The translations under genes and the position numbers were made by a program. From assembly GCF_014641945.1 (NCBI RefSeq), contig NZ_BMIJ01000002.1:464091-528090 (forward strand): DNA of 64,000 nucleotides. The letters run 5' to 3'. Positions within the stretch are counted from its first letter, which is position 1, and each line of letters begins with the position of its first letter. This stretch comes from Marinobacterium zhoushanense. Its GTDB lineage: Bacteria > Pseudomonadota > Gammaproteobacteria > Pseudomonadales > Balneatricaceae. Below are positions 50,707-60,020 of the stretch, one piece after another. The notes under the pieces are model-generated. The model saw only the letters and a program-made list of their open reading frames with translations. It was not told where the DNA came from and searched no databases.

Positions 50707-50744
50707 AAAAAGCACTGTTCCACAGAGTGAAAACAGTGCTTTTT
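50707..50744. terminator. Intrinsic terminator of the rpsF-rpsR-rplI operon
   Basis: AGCACTGTT at 50711-50719 pairs with AACAGTGCT at 50732-50740, extended by A4/T4 on both sides. The A-run at 50706-50711 is the T-run on the minus strand. It lies about 65 bases past the rplI stop and before dnaB. Confidence 0.85.
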
Positions 50745-50775
50745 CGAACTACTGCAAACGCTTCAACCGATCTTG

Positions 50776-50820
50776 CTAAGTTGCTTACTCAGCAACTTAC
50801 TCAGCAGCTTATTCAGCTAC
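50776..50820 (-). repeat. Tandem 12-bp units repeating the rplI stop region
   Basis: The last codons of rplI read GTAGCTGAATAA. The same 12-base unit repeats as GCTGCTGAGTAA, then GTTGCTGAGTAA, then a shortened GCAACTTAG. Every unit keeps the rplI frame, giving four in-frame stops at 50809, 50797, 50785 and 50776. Confidence 0.85.
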
Positions 50821-51255
50821 TACGATCAGTTTCAGGTGTGCAGAGACTTCCGGGTGCAGTTGAACAGCGATGTCGAACTCACCGATGGTGCGGATAACAC
50901 CGGCCGGCAGACGCACTTCGCTCTTCTCGACTTCGATACCAGAGCCGGTGATTGCATCAGCGATATCACGGGTACCGATAGAGCCGAACAGCTTGCCTTC
51001 GTCACCCGCTTTAGCAACAACGGACAGCTCCAGATCGTTGAGCTGATCCGCGCGAGCCTGGGCAGCAGTCAGCTTGTCAGCAGCTGCCTTTTCCAGTTCA
51101 GCGCGACGCTCTTCGAAGCGTGCAACGTTATCACCGGTAGCCGGTACAGCTTTACCCTGCGGGATCAGGTAGTTGCGGCCGAAACCGCCCTTGACCGCGA
51201 CCTTATCGCCAAGCTTACCCAGCTTGCCGATGCTCTCGAGCAGAATTACTTCCAT
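50809..51255 (-). CDS. rplI: 50S ribosomal protein L9
   Basis: The protein has 148 residues. [40 protein letters not shown] is the N-terminal domain (partly quoted), a long alanine-rich helix follows, and the C-terminal domain ends with [16 protein letters not shown]. It is last in the operon, 154 bases after rpsR. An 8-bp hairpin (51274-51281 with 51285-51292) lies in this gap. Confidence 0.97.
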   Translation of the reverse strand: MEVILLESIGKLGKLGDKVAVKGGFGRNYLIPQGKAVPATGDNVARFEERRAELEKAAADKLTAAQARADQLNDLELSVVAKAGDEGKLFGSIGTRDIADAITGSGIEVEKSEVRLPAGVIRTIGEFDIAVQLHPEVSAHLKLIVVAE

Positions 51256-51273
51256 CTCGTAAACCTCATCTAT

Positions 51274-51292
51274 CTGCAGCCTCTGGCTGCAG
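51274..51292 (-). promoter_or_regulatory. Hairpin in the rpsR-rplI gap
   Basis: CTGCAGCC at 51274-51281 pairs with GGCTGCAG at 51285-51292 around TCT. It sits 19 bases before the rplI ATG. No T-run follows on either strand. It could modulate L9 translation. Confidence 0.4.
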
Positions 51293-51409
51293 GTTTAATT
51301 CCTATCCGGTTGACGGGACTGCCCCGTCTCACCTCTAACCTGTGCATCTTCTGCGTGCCGCCAATCAGCCGACGATCACGCAGCGGTTTGCGGCTTACGC
51401 CGACAACCC

Positions 51410-51640
51410 TTAGACGTCGTGGCTGTCAGTGTACGGCAGCAGAGCCACGTAACGGGCACGCTTGATAGCGGTAGCCAGCTGACGCTGGTAACGCGCTTTG
51501 GTACCGGTGATGCGGCTCGGAACGATTTTGCCGGTTTCAGTGATGTAGCTTTTCAGCACTTCGAGATCCTTGTAATCGATCTCTTTGACGCCTTCAGCGG
51601 TGAAACGGCAGAACTTGCGACGACGGAAAAAACGTGCCAT
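51410..51640 (-). CDS. rpsR: 30S ribosomal protein S18
   Basis: The protein has 76 residues: [36 protein letters not shown], and [26 protein letters not shown] are the standard S18 signatures. It follows rpsF by 17 bases, with AAGGAGA before the ATG. There is no priB between rpsF and rpsR, unlike E. coli. Confidence 0.98.
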   Translation of the reverse strand: MARFFRRRKFCRFTAEGVKEIDYKDLEVLKSYITETGKIVPSRITGTKARYQRQLATAIKRARYVALLPYTDSHDV

Positions 51641-51657
51641 CTGAACTCTCCTTAATC

Positions 51658-52071
51658 TTACTCTTCTGAAGCGGTTTCGGTTTCTTCAGCAGGAGCCTGT
51701 TCAGACTTCTGCTCACCACGGTCTTCACGACGCGGCTTACGCTCTTCACGCGCTTCAGCAGCTTTGATCGGAGAGGCTTCGGTGATCGCTTCTTTACAAC
51801 GGATGACCATGTTACGCAGCACGGCATCGTTGTAACGGAACAGGTTAGCGAGTTCATCCAGGACATTCTGAGAGCATTCAACGTTCATCAGCACGTAGTG
51901 TGCCTTGTGAACATTGTTGATCGGGTAAGCCAGCTGACGACGGCCCCAATCTTCCAGACGGTGGATTGAGCCGTTATCGCCTTCGATGAGGGCTTTGTAA
52001 CGCTCGATCATAGCCGGAACCTGCTCGCTCTGGTTCGGGTGAACCAGAAAGACGATTTCGTAATGACGCAT
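51658..52071 (-). CDS. rpsF: 30S ribosomal protein S6
   Basis: 137 residues from ATG 52071: [48 protein letters not shown], and [19 protein letters not shown]. The C-terminal tail is charged and rich in Glu and Lys, as in many S6 proteins. AAGGAGC lies six bases upstream. An open frame extends 29 codons further, but into the promoter region. Confidence 0.97.
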   Translation of the reverse strand: MRHYEIVFLVHPNQSEQVPAMIERYKALIEGDNGSIHRLEDWGRRQLAYPINNVHKAHYVLMNVECSQNVLDELANLFRYNDAVLRNMVIRCKEAITEASPIKAAEAREERKPRREDRGEQKSEQAPAEETETASEE

Positions 52072-52207
52072 TAATTGCTCCTTACGGGTTAATAGCCTTC
52101 GCATCAGACAGCGTCCCAACAGGCGCAGCCAGCCGACCGAAAGCAAGGAGTTAAACAACTAGTTAGACAACTAACTACAAGTGTAGGCCGAATTTATCGG
52201 ACGCGGA

Positions 52208-52236
52208 ATGATACTCGCCCGGCCACACAAACACAA
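52208..52236 (-). promoter_or_regulatory. Promoter of the rpsF operon
   Basis: On the minus strand TTGTGT (52231-52236), 17 bases, TATCAT (52208-52213). It would start transcription about 130 bases before the rpsF ATG, leaving a leader long enough for regulation. Confidence 0.5.
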
Positions 52237-52269
52237 GAGCTGGCCCAACACCTGCGCAGTTCCAACGGT

Positions 52270-53547
52270 TCAGAAGCGAGTGACCCTGAACGGCGCGGGA
52301 TCGATAGCCGGCTGTCGTCCAGCCAACAGCGCAATCACAAGCTCGGCACTGATCGCCGCCTGGGTCAGCCCCAGGTGCTGATTACCGAACGCGAACAGCA
52401 ACCGGGGGCATTGCGGATGGCGATCGATCACCGGCAGCGAGTCCGGCAGGGTCGGCCGATGGCCCATCCACTCGTCAAACTTTTCAGTTTCTCCGCTGAG
52501 GGTCGGCAGCAAAGCCAGGGTGTGATGGCGCAGTGCGGCAAAGCGCCGCTTGAACGGCTTCAGCCGCAAGCCGCCAAGCTCGGTCATGCCGACCGCACGC
52601 AGTCCCGATGCGAGAGGACTGAGAACGAAACGACGCTCCGCCGAACCTACAGGTCGGTTGATCCGGGCCGTCTGCGTTGCGATCGTCAGATGGTAACCGC
52701 GCTCCGCCTCCAGCGGCACATCGAGACCCACGCCGCTGAGCAGCTGTCTGCTCCAGGCCCCGGTACAGATAATCGCCTGATCAAACCCCAGGGACTCCGA
52801 CGCTGCCTCGATAACGACGCGCTGTTGAGTCGGCACCACGCGTTTCACGCTCTGCTTTACAAAATGACCACCACGCTGCCGAAAGGCCTCGAACAGGCTC
52901 AGGCATAGCTGGTAGGGATCACGTACTTGCCAGGCATTGGGAAAATAGAGGGCATGGCTGAGCCGTGGCGCCAACTCCGGCTCCAGCTTCGCCAATTCCG
53001 ATCCGCGCAGCAGCTCGCTGCGGATACCCCACTGCTCCAGATAAGCAGCGTGCGCTTGCGCCTCCGCCAGCCGGTCGGAGGATTCCCACACCAGCAGGTA
53101 ACCGGACTGCACCATCTGCTCCCTGGCACCGATATCCTCCAGGCAGCGCTGCCAGGCTGGGATCGCCGCCCGGTTCAGCTGCGACAGCGCCGCGCGCGCC
53201 CTTGCGGCGCGTTCAGGCTGAGCCGCCGCGATGAAGCGCAGCAGCCAGGGCAGTATGCGGTGCAGGTATCGCAACGGCAGTGACAGCGGGCCGTTGGGAT
53301 CGAGCCACATCCGCGGTGCTGCGCGCAGCGTCTTGCCGGTCGACAGCGGATCGATCAGTTCGGTGGCCAAATAACCGGCATTGCCGAACGAAGCCCCCAG
53401 ACCCGGTTCATCACGGTCGATCAGGGTCACCTCGTAGCCTTGTCGCTGCGCCTGCAGGGCGGTACAAAGACCCAGGACCCCGGCGCCGACAACGGCAAGA
53501 TCTGAGCCCTCCCGCGTTGCCGAAGCGACAGCCCCTGAAGCGGACAT
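52270..53547 (-). CDS. FAD-dependent D-amino acid oxidoreductase, DadA-like
   Basis: The protein has 425 residues. The Rossmann motif is VVGAGVLGLCTALQAQRQGYEVTLIDRDEPG, followed by GASFGNAGYLATELIDPL, typical of DadA-type enzymes. AIICTGAWSRQLL is the second dinucleotide-binding stretch, and EWMGHRPTLPDSLPVI and GNQHLGLTQAAISAEL the C-terminal FAD motif. DadA enzymes oxidise D-amino acids to 2-oxo or imino acids with electrons passed to the quinone pool. Its ATG overlaps the nhaC-type stop as TGATG. D-proline, D-hydroxyproline or D-alanine are all possible. Confidence 0.88.
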   Translation of the reverse strand: MSASGAVASATREGSDLAVVGAGVLGLCTALQAQRQGYEVTLIDRDEPGLGASFGNAGYLATELIDPLSTGKTLRAAPRMWLDPNGPLSLPLRYLHRILPWLLRFIAAAQPERAARARAALSQLNRAAIPAWQRCLEDIGAREQMVQSGYLLVWESSDRLAEAQAHAAYLEQWGIRSELLRGSELAKLEPELAPRLSHALYFPNAWQVRDPYQLCLSLFEAFRQRGGHFVKQSVKRVVPTQQRVVIEAASESLGFDQAIICTGAWSRQLLSGVGLDVPLEAERGYHLTIATQTARINRPVGSAERRFVLSPLASGLRAVGMTELGGLRLKPFKRRFAALRHHTLALLPTLSGETEKFDEWMGHRPTLPDSLPVIDRHPQCPRLLFAFGNQHLGLTQAAISAELVIALLAGRQPAIDPAPFRVTRF

Positions 53548-55028
53548 CAGAGCGCTCCTCTTGGTTGGGTTAGGGTCGCGGCCGGCTCGTCAGCGGTCAT
53601 CTCAATCGTCTCCACTTCGGCTCGCTTCGAGAACCAGCCGGTCTGCGCATAGAGGATGCCGATCATCGGTGACATCCAGCAGGCAAATGCGAGCGGTGCA
53701 TAGAGCAGATCAGAGTAATCGCCGCCAGCCATGCTCAATCCCAGCGCCCCGATGACGAATGCGCCCCCGGCGTTCCATGGAATCAGCGGTGACACCAGCG
53801 TGCCACCCTCCTCGATCGCACGAGACAGATTCAAACGGCTGAATCCCAGCTTGTCGTACTCCGGTGCGTACATACGGCCAGGCAGTGCGATCGACAGATA
53901 GACATCTCCGGATACGGCATTGGTAGCGATAGAGGTGAGAATGGCATTGGTCTGCAGCCCACGAAACTTGCCGCTCAGGCGCATGATGGCACTGACCACC
54001 GATTCCAGGCAGCGGGTACGCTCCAGCGCACCGCCAAAGGCGAGCGCGAACATCATCAACGTCACGACCCAGGTCATAGAGGAGACTCCGCCACGATTAA
54101 GCAGTCTGTCGAGCGCCTCGGCGCCGGTTTCTATCTTGAATCCACTATGGGCGATGGTCAGCACCTGATTTAGATCGTAGCCATAAGTAATAGCCGCCAC
54201 AAACGCGCCCGAGATAAAGCCGATGAACAGGGCCGGAATCGGCGAGACCTTGAAGAACGCCAGCGCCATTACGATCAGCAGCGGCAGCAAGGGCAGAATA
54301 CCGAGATCGAAATGCGCGTCCAATCCCGCCTTATACTGGGCGATTTGCTGCAATTGGCTGGCATCGACACCAGCTGCGCCGCCGACCATCAGATAGATCA
54401 GAAACGCGATCAGCATGGCGGGAATGGTGGTTGGCATCATATTGCGGATATGGTCGAACACATTGGTCTCGGTCACTGCCGCGGCCAGGTTAGTGGTATC
54501 GGACAGCGGCGACACCTTGTCGCCGAAAAAGGAACCGGAAACCACTGCACCGGCGGTCCAGTACACCGGGATTTCAAACGCGGCGCCGATACCGATCAAT
54601 GCCAGCCCGACAGTACCGACGGTAGTCCAGCTGGAGCCGATCGCCAGCGACACCACCGAACACAGCAGCATCGACGCGGCCAGGAACCAGCTTGGGTCGA
54701 TCAACTCCAGACCGTAGTAGATCAGCATCGGCACCGTCCCGCTGGCGATCCAGGTGCTGACCAGCATACCGACCACGATCAACGTGGCGATCGAGGGCAT
54801 GGCCACATGCAGTACGTGAAAGGCTCCAGCCTCGATGTGCTTCCAACCATAGCCCTGAAACCACCCCACCAGCGCCGTGATGGCAAAACCGATCGCCAGC
54901 GCGATGTGCGGCGTGAAGTCGTCATAGTAGAAGATCTGCATCCCCAACAGCGCGATGGTCAGGACGATCGGTATCAGCGCGACCGCCAAGCTCGGCATCG
55001 GGATATCCGGAGAGCGATTCGTAGTCAT
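53547..55028 (-). CDS. NhaC-type Na+/H+ antiporter family transporter
   Basis: The protein has 493 residues and about 12 membrane segments. Recognised by TAGAVVSGSFFGDKVSPLSDTTNLAA and PLIPWNAGGAFVIGALG, typical of the NhaC family. Many NhaC relatives near amino acid genes are amino acid or malate-lactate antiporters, not pH regulators. Its coupling with a D-amino acid oxidoreductase and an ornithine-cyclodeaminase-like reductase suggests substrate uptake, which is inference. AAGGAG precedes the ATG. Confidence 0.9.
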   Translation of the reverse strand: MTTNRSPDIPMPSLAVALIPIVLTIALLGMQIFYYDDFTPHIALAIGFAITALVGWFQGYGWKHIEAGAFHVLHVAMPSIATLIVVGMLVSTWIASGTVPMLIYYGLELIDPSWFLAASMLLCSVVSLAIGSSWTTVGTVGLALIGIGAAFEIPVYWTAGAVVSGSFFGDKVSPLSDTTNLAAAVTETNVFDHIRNMMPTTIPAMLIAFLIYLMVGGAAGVDASQLQQIAQYKAGLDAHFDLGILPLLPLLIVMALAFFKVSPIPALFIGFISGAFVAAITYGYDLNQVLTIAHSGFKIETGAEALDRLLNRGGVSSMTWVVTLMMFALAFGGALERTRCLESVVSAIMRLSGKFRGLQTNAILTSIATNAVSGDVYLSIALPGRMYAPEYDKLGFSRLNLSRAIEEGGTLVSPLIPWNAGGAFVIGALGLSMAGGDYSDLLYAPLAFACWMSPMIGILYAQTGWFSKRAEVETIEMTADEPAATLTQPRGAL

Positions 55029-55121
55029 ACTGAGGACTCCTTGGATGGGAACTAAATCCCCACCTGTTGTTATTATTTCTCAATAGAGGTCACCCGAGCC
55101 GACAGCCCGGGAGGCGAAAGG

Positions 55122-56084
55122 TTAAGCGGAGGTATTGCGCCGATACGCCAGAATGGCCGCGGCCAGATCCTCACGGGAGTCGCCGACGGACTTGAACAGG
55201 GTGACGGCGCGGTCCGGGTCGGCCAGTGCCGAACGCCCCGGATGCTCACCCCGACACAGGTCGGCGAATTCAGCGACGACCTTGGCTTCGCTGATTGCCC
55301 CCTCCCGGATCGGAATAATCAGGTCGCCGGTCTCCGCCAGGGCGCCGGCACGGGTATCGACAAACACCTCGCAACGCTGCATGGCCCGGTTGTCGGTTTC
55401 ACGCATTTTGGGTGTGAAGCTGCCGACCAGATCCAGATGAGCGCCCGGCTTCAACCATTCCCCCAGCACCAGGGGTTCGGTTGCCATGGTGGCGCAGCTG
55501 ACGATATCGGCCTCTCTGGCGCGCGCCTGCAACTGATCACTCGGGCACATCTGGGCCCGGATTCCCTCTATCCGCAACGCCTCCACCAGGCGCTGAGCAG
55601 AAGCCTCACTCCTGTCCCATACATGGATAGTTTTCAGCTTTCGCACACTCATATGGGCCGGGATCAGGCGCCGTGCCATCCGCCCGCTACCGACCATCAG
55701 CAGGATGCTTGCATCAGCGCGAGACAGGTAGCGTGAGGCCAGCGCCGAAGCACCCGCCGTGCGCCGGGCGGTCAATTCATTGCCATCCAGCGTCAGCAGG
55801 GTTCTCCCCGTTCTGCCGCAGCTAAGGGTATACAGACTGGTCAACCCCGGCAGATTGCGGGCGTTATTGCCCGGAAATACAGCGACCTGCTTGACGCCCA
55901 GATACACCCCCTCGATCCACGCCGGCATCAGCAGCAGGGTCGCCTGCGGCTCGCCTGGCACGTCGATGAAATGGTGGTGGCGTACCGGAGCATGAAGATC
56001 GGTACGCGAGAAAGCATCCGCTAACGCATCAACCACCGCGCTCCAGGGCAGTGCTTGTTGTACTTGTTCGGCATTCAGTTGCAT
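55122..56084 (-). CDS. Ornithine cyclodeaminase / delta-1-pyrroline-2-carboxylate reductase (mu-crystallin) family protein
   Basis: About 320 residues. The NAD motif region is LMVGSGRMARRLIPAH, and DIVSCATMATEPLVLGEWLKPGAHLDLVGSFTP is a hallmark stretch, followed by MRETDN and TGDLIIPIREGAIS. The SFTPKMRE variant is typical of the cyclic imine (pyrroline/piperideine-2-carboxylate) reductases more than of true ornithine cyclodeaminases. I use ATG 56084 (MQLNAEQVQQ), with GGAG six bases upstream, rather than ATG 56099. First gene of the three-gene unit. Confidence 0.87.
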   Translation of the reverse strand: MQLNAEQVQQALPWSAVVDALADAFSRTDLHAPVRHHHFIDVPGEPQATLLLMPAWIEGVYLGVKQVAVFPGNNARNLPGLTSLYTLSCGRTGRTLLTLDGNELTARRTAGASALASRYLSRADASILLMVGSGRMARRLIPAHMSVRKLKTIHVWDRSEASAQRLVEALRIEGIRAQMCPSDQLQARAREADIVSCATMATEPLVLGEWLKPGAHLDLVGSFTPKMRETDNRAMQRCEVFVDTRAGALAETGDLIIPIREGAISEAKVVAEFADLCRGEHPGRSALADPDRAVTLFKSVGDSREDLAAAILAYRRNTSA

Positions 56085-56216
56085 AACGGGCTCCAGCATT
56101 GTTACTCTGCGATCACATCCTAACCAATACCCGCGCTCTGCCGTGGACCCAGCCTCTGAATCTATATACCCAGGCTACGGAGCAGCCTTTCGGTCCTCCA
56201 GTTGAGGTGCTTCCGC

Positions 56217-57011
56217 ATGAACAGTTCTCAAGCACGCCGCAACCTGATCGCGCGCCAGCGCGGGGAGCACCAACACGACTTCGCGCAGATACTGATCGGC
56301 TGGCGCGGCCGCATGGACTGTGAATTTACCGATACCGCCGGTCGCCTGGTACCGGGCAGTGCTGCACTGGTACCGGCATCGAGCTGCCATCGGTTCGAGG
56401 GGCTGAGTGATAACAGTGAGCTATTGGTGGTGGATGTTTCTCTGCAGGATCCCTATATCCGCGCGCTGGAGCAGGCCTGCCGGATGACGTTCGAAGACAC
56501 GCTGTTCAACCGGCCGGAATTCCTGTCCCTGGGCGGAGAGATGGCGCCTTTGCTGGAGTTTGCAGCCACCCAATTGGCGGCCGGAAAGAGCTCGGACAAC
56601 GCGCTGCTGCGCTGCCAGTTGGTATCCCTGTTTATGACCCAGTTCTGTCGGCTCTATTCAGCGAAACGGGCGGAGCCGCTGATCCGCCAACGTATCAACC
56701 CGGTCATTCTGCACGATTTTATCGATAGCCGACTGGCCGAGCCACTCACAAATCGGGAGCTGGCACAGGCGCTGAACCTGAGTGAGAGCCATTTCTATTG
56801 TCTGTTCCAGCGGCAGTTTGGCGTGACGCCGCAACAGTATGTCGTCAGCCGGCGCCTGCGACACGCCCGCACCCAGCTGCTAGATAGCGCGCTGCCCCTG
56901 GTGGCGATAGCGGCCGAGGTCGGCTTTGCCGACGCGTCCAGCTTCAACCGGGCCTATAAGCGGGAGTTTCGAGAAACACCGGGCGCGACACGGCGCGATC
57001 TGAAAGCCTAG
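56217..57011 (+). CDS. AraC family transcriptional regulator
   Basis: About 264 residues. An N-terminal cupin-like sensor domain (GEHQHDFAQILIGWRGRMD, GSAALVPASSCHRFEG) precedes a C-terminal AraC DNA-binding domain with both helix-turn-helices: LNLSESHFYCLFQRQFGVTPQQYV and VAIAAEVGFADASSFNRAYKREF. Divergent from the reductase-antiporter-oxidase unit, 132 bases apart, so likely its activator. I prefer ATG 56217 over TTG 56202; GAGG lies upstream. Confidence 0.92.
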   Translation: MNSSQARRNLIARQRGEHQHDFAQILIGWRGRMDCEFTDTAGRLVPGSAALVPASSCHRFEGLSDNSELLVVDVSLQDPYIRALEQACRMTFEDTLFNRPEFLSLGGEMAPLLEFAATQLAAGKSSDNALLRCQLVSLFMTQFCRLYSAKRAEPLIRQRINPVILHDFIDSRLAEPLTNRELAQALNLSESHFYCLFQRQFGVTPQQYVVSRRLRHARTQLLDSALPLVAIAAEVGFADASSFNRAYKREFRETPGATRRDLKA

Positions 57012-57039
57012 GCTCTGCCAGCGCGCCGTTCTATTCGAC

Positions 57040-57453
57040 TTACTCCGCTTCGATAATCTCGAAGCTGTGGCTGATCTCGACGCCACCCTTCTCCAACATC
57101 AGTGACGCGGAGCAGTACTGCTCGGCGGACAGCTTGACCGCGCGTTCAACCGCCGCCGGCTTGAGGTTACGCCCGGTGACCACGAATTTGACATGGATTT
57201 TGGTGAACACCGAGGGCACGGCGTCGGCACGCTCCGCCTCGATCTGCGCCACGCAGTCGGTGACATCCTGGCGCGCCTTGCGCAGAATCATCATCACATC
57301 GACACTGGTGCAGCCGCCAAGGCCGGCCAGCAACAGCTCCATCGGCCGCGGTCCCTGTTTCAGGTCACGGTCGATCATCACTTCGAAACCGGAATCGGTG
57401 ACCGCCTTGAAGCGCTCGTCGCCATCCCAGTGCACATTGACGTTCATCGTCAT
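57040..57453 (-). CDS. OsmC family protein (YhfA-like)
   Basis: The protein has 137 residues. It contains the two conserved cysteines, in GLGGCTSVDVMMILRKARQ and in SAEQYCSASLMLEKGG. The fold and both cysteines match OsmC/Ohr proteins, which reduce organic peroxides, but YhfA-like members have no proven substrate. It follows trpC by 42 bases that consist of a triplicated unit. Confidence 0.9.
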   Translation of the reverse strand: MTMNVNVHWDGDERFKAVTDSGFEVMIDRDLKQGPRPMELLLAGLGGCTSVDVMMILRKARQDVTDCVAQIEAERADAVPSVFTKIHVKFVVTGRNLKPAAVERAVKLSAEQYCSASLMLEKGGVEISHSFEIIEAE

Positions 57454-57498
57454 CTCGGTTGTTCCTTAGAAAAAGGTTCCTTAGGAAAAGGTTCCTTA
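57454..57498 (-). repeat. Triplicated 15-bp unit at the trpC-osmC junction
   Basis: From the trpC stop, the minus strand reads TAAGGAACCTTTTCC, TAAGGAACCTTTTTC, then TAAGGAACAACCGAG, followed at once by the osmC ATG. Each unit begins with an in-frame TAA stop and carries AAGGA. The last is the osmC ribosome site. Confidence 0.9.
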
Positions 57499-58305
57499 AT
57501 TAAACAGTTCTGCCAGTTTCTGGCCCGGCTCCGGCGCGCGCATAAACGCCTCCCCGACCAGGAACGCATTGACACCACGCTGACGCATCGCCACCACATC
57601 CTCCGGGGTGTGGATACCGCTCTCGGTAACGACGATACGGTCCTCGGGAATCATCTCAAGCAGCGAGAAAGTGTGCTCGAGCGACACGTCAAAGGTGTGC
57701 AGGTTACGGTTATTAATGCCGACCAGGGTATTGCCCAGCGGCAGTGAGCGTTTCAGCTCCTCCTCGTCGTGCACCTCGATCAGCACATCCATACCCAGCG
57801 AGTGCGCCAGCTTGTTCAGCTCCGCCAGCTTGGCGTCGGTCAATGCCGCCACGATCAACAGGATGCAGTCGGCGCCGATGGCCCGGGCTTCATACACCTG
57901 GTAGGGCTCGACGATGAAATCCTTGCGGATCACCGGCAGCGAACAGGCGGCGCGCGCCTCCATCAGGTAGGCGTCGCTGCCCTGGAAGAAATCCACATCG
58001 GTCAGCACCGACAGGCAGCTGGCACCACCCTGTTCATAGGAGCGGGCGATCTCCGCCGGATGGAAGGGATCGCGAATCACCCCTTTGGATGGGCTGGCCT
58101 TCTTGATCTCGGCGATCACCGCTGAACGCCCCTCGGCCAGGGAGCGCTGTAGACTGGCAACAAAGCCTCGGGGATCGGAGTCGGTACCGAGTTTGGCGCG
58201 GATCCGGTCGCTCAGATCGGAGATCGAAACCTTGGCCGCACGCGCTTCGATCTCTTCATGTTTGCGCGCTATGATCTTCTTCAGCACGGTCGGTGTATCA
58301 GTCAT
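57496..58305 (-). CDS. trpC: Indole-3-glycerol phosphate synthase
   Basis: Fourth step of tryptophan synthesis. [58 protein letters not shown] and [12 protein letters not shown] are the catalytic and phosphate-binding stretches. The protein has 269 residues from ATG 58305; five further codons are open upstream. Monofunctional, with no PRAI domain. It follows trpD directly. Confidence 0.97.
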   Translation of the reverse strand: MTDTPTVLKKIIARKHEEIEARAAKVSISDLSDRIRAKLGTDSDPRGFVASLQRSLAEGRSAVIAEIKKASPSKGVIRDPFHPAEIARSYEQGGASCLSVLTDVDFFQGSDAYLMEARAACSLPVIRKDFIVEPYQVYEARAIGADCILLIVAALTDAKLAELNKLAHSLGMDVLIEVHDEEELKRSLPLGNTLVGINNRNLHTFDVSLEHTFSLLEMIPEDRIVVTESGIHTPEDVVAMRQRGVNAFLVGEAFMRAPEPGQKLAELFN

Positions 58306-58316
58306 GATCTGTCGTC

Positions 58317-59345
58317 TCAAAGCTGCTGGCTGAACTGGGCCAGCTGTTCCATTTTTTTCAGTGCCACACCGGCGCGGATCGCCTCCAGCGCCTGCTGCAC
58401 ACCCTCTTTATGGCTGCCTGCCTGACCGCTGAGGTAGACCGCGGCACCTGCATTGAGTGCGATCATCGATACCGCCTTGCGCGCCACCGATTCGTCGGCA
58501 CCGGACAACGCCGCGCGGATCAACTCGAGCGACTGCGCCGGGCTATCCACCACCAGGCCGATCAGGCTCTGGCTTTCGATGCCCAGATCTTCCGGTGACA
58601 GCGTGTATTCGCGGATCTGGCCAGCCTTGAGCTCGGCCACGTGGGTATGGGTCGCCAGGCTGATCTCGTCCAGACCGTCATCGGCATGCACCACCATGAT
58701 GTGCTCGGCACCGAGCTGCTGCATCACTTCCGCCATGGGACGACAGAGCTTCTTGGTGAATACGCCGATCACCAGGCGTTTGGCACCGGCCGGGTTGGTC
58801 ATCGGGCCGAGGATATTGAACATCGTGCGGATACCCAGTGCGCGGCGCGCGCCGATGGCGTGCTTCATGGCACCGTGATAGCCGGGCGCAAACATGAAGC
58901 CAACACCCACCTCATCGATGCAGCGCGCTACCTGCTCGGCACCCAGGTCCAGATTGATCCCCGCCTGTTCCAGCAGATCGGCACTGCCACTTTTGGACGA
59001 GACGCCGCGGTTGCCGTGTTTGGCCACATTGACGCCACAGGCTGCGGCGACAAAGGCGCTGGCCGAGGAGACGTTGAACAGGTTGGCACCGTCACCGCCG
59101 GTACCGACGATATCCACCAGCGGTGCCGCGGCTGCCTTGACCGGTGTCGCCAGCTCGCGCATGACCTGCGCGGCACCGGTGATCTCGTCGATCGATTCGC
59201 TCTTCATACGCAGGGCTACCAGGAAACCGGCGATCTGCGACTCGCTGCACTGCCCGGTCATCACCTGGCGCATCACTTCGACCATCTCGTCACGGCTCAG
59301 ATCGATATGATCGACCACGCGTGCCAACGCTTCTTTAATATCCAT
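58317..59345 (-). CDS. trpD: Anthranilate phosphoribosyltransferase
   Basis: Transfers phosphoribose to anthranilate. [48 protein letters not shown] is the PRPP- and anthranilate-binding region (quoted in part), and [11 protein letters not shown] and [14 protein letters not shown] follow. The protein has 342 residues. The order trpG-trpD-trpC, without trpE, is as in Pseudomonas. Confidence 0.97.
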   Translation of the reverse strand: MDIKEALARVVDHIDLSRDEMVEVMRQVMTGQCSESQIAGFLVALRMKSESIDEITGAAQVMRELATPVKAAAAPLVDIVGTGGDGANLFNVSSASAFVAAACGVNVAKHGNRGVSSKSGSADLLEQAGINLDLGAEQVARCIDEVGVGFMFAPGYHGAMKHAIGARRALGIRTMFNILGPMTNPAGAKRLVIGVFTKKLCRPMAEVMQQLGAEHIMVVHADDGLDEISLATHTHVAELKAGQIREYTLSPEDLGIESQSLIGLVVDSPAQSLELIRAALSGADESVARKAVSMIALNAGAAVYLSGQAGSHKEGVQQALEAIRAGVALKKMEQLAQFSQQL

Positions 59346-59429
59346 TGCGGCTCCCTACCCTAACAGGCTGTTCGCTTGTGTCTCCGTGCGCGCCAAGGTG
59401 CGCTGCACTCTCTATGTATGCGCTGCGCC

Positions 59430-60020
59430 CTAGCGATTGGCGCTGCGCTTGAGAAAATTCGCCAGCAGTTCGTGTCCCTGCTGGGTCAGAATCGATTCGG
59501 GGTGAAACTGAACCCCCTCAATATCCAGCTCGGCGTGGCGGACACCCATGATCTCGTCCCGCTCGCCGTCACTGTTCCGAGTCCAGGCGGTCACTTCCAG
59601 CTCAGGCGGCATGCTGTCAGGCTCGAGTACCAGGGAGTGGTAGCGCGTGACTTCAAGCGGATTATTCAACCCCTCGAACACCCCCTGTCCCTGGTGAAAT
59701 ACCGACGATGTCTTGCCGTGCATCACCTGTCGCGCCCGAACCACCTTCGCCCCGAACACCTGACCTATCGCCTGATGGCCCAGACAGATACCCAGAATCG
59801 GCAGACGCCCGGCGAAATACTCTATCGCCGCCAGCGAAATACCCGCCTCATTGGGCGTGCAGGGACCGGGCGAGATCACCAGCTGGTCCGGCTGCTTCGC
59901 CTCGATCCCGGCCAGGTCGATCTCATCATTACGATAGACCTGAACCTCGGCGCCCAGCTCGCAGAAATACTGCACCACGTTATAGGTAAACGAATCGTAA
60001 TTATCGATGATCAGGAGCAT
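59430..60020 (-). CDS. trpG: Anthranilate/aminodeoxychorismate synthase glutamine amidotransferase component
   Basis: A class I amidotransferase of 196 residues: [18 protein letters not shown] is the start, [14 protein letters not shown] the conserved second motif, [20 protein letters not shown] carries the nucleophile cysteine, and [17 protein letters not shown] the His-Glu pair. It may also serve folate synthesis as PabA. The partner TrpE is not in the window. The start is an ATG without a strong site. Confidence 0.96.
   Translation of the reverse strand: MLLIIDNYDSFTYNVVQYFCELGAEVQVYRNDEIDLAGIEAKQPDQLVISPGPCTPNEAGISLAAIEYFAGRLPILGICLGHQAIGQVFGAKVVRARQVMHGKTSSVFHQGQGVFEGLNNPLEVTRYHSLVLEPDSMPPELEVTAWTRNSDGERDEIMGVRHAELDIEGVQFHPESILTQQGHELLANFLKRSANR

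Noticed and set aside
59346..59429. Repeated GCGCAGCG-like words between trpG and trpD
   Set aside because: Short, imperfect and of variable spacing; explained by GC-rich composition, unlike the exact units at the three gene ends reported.
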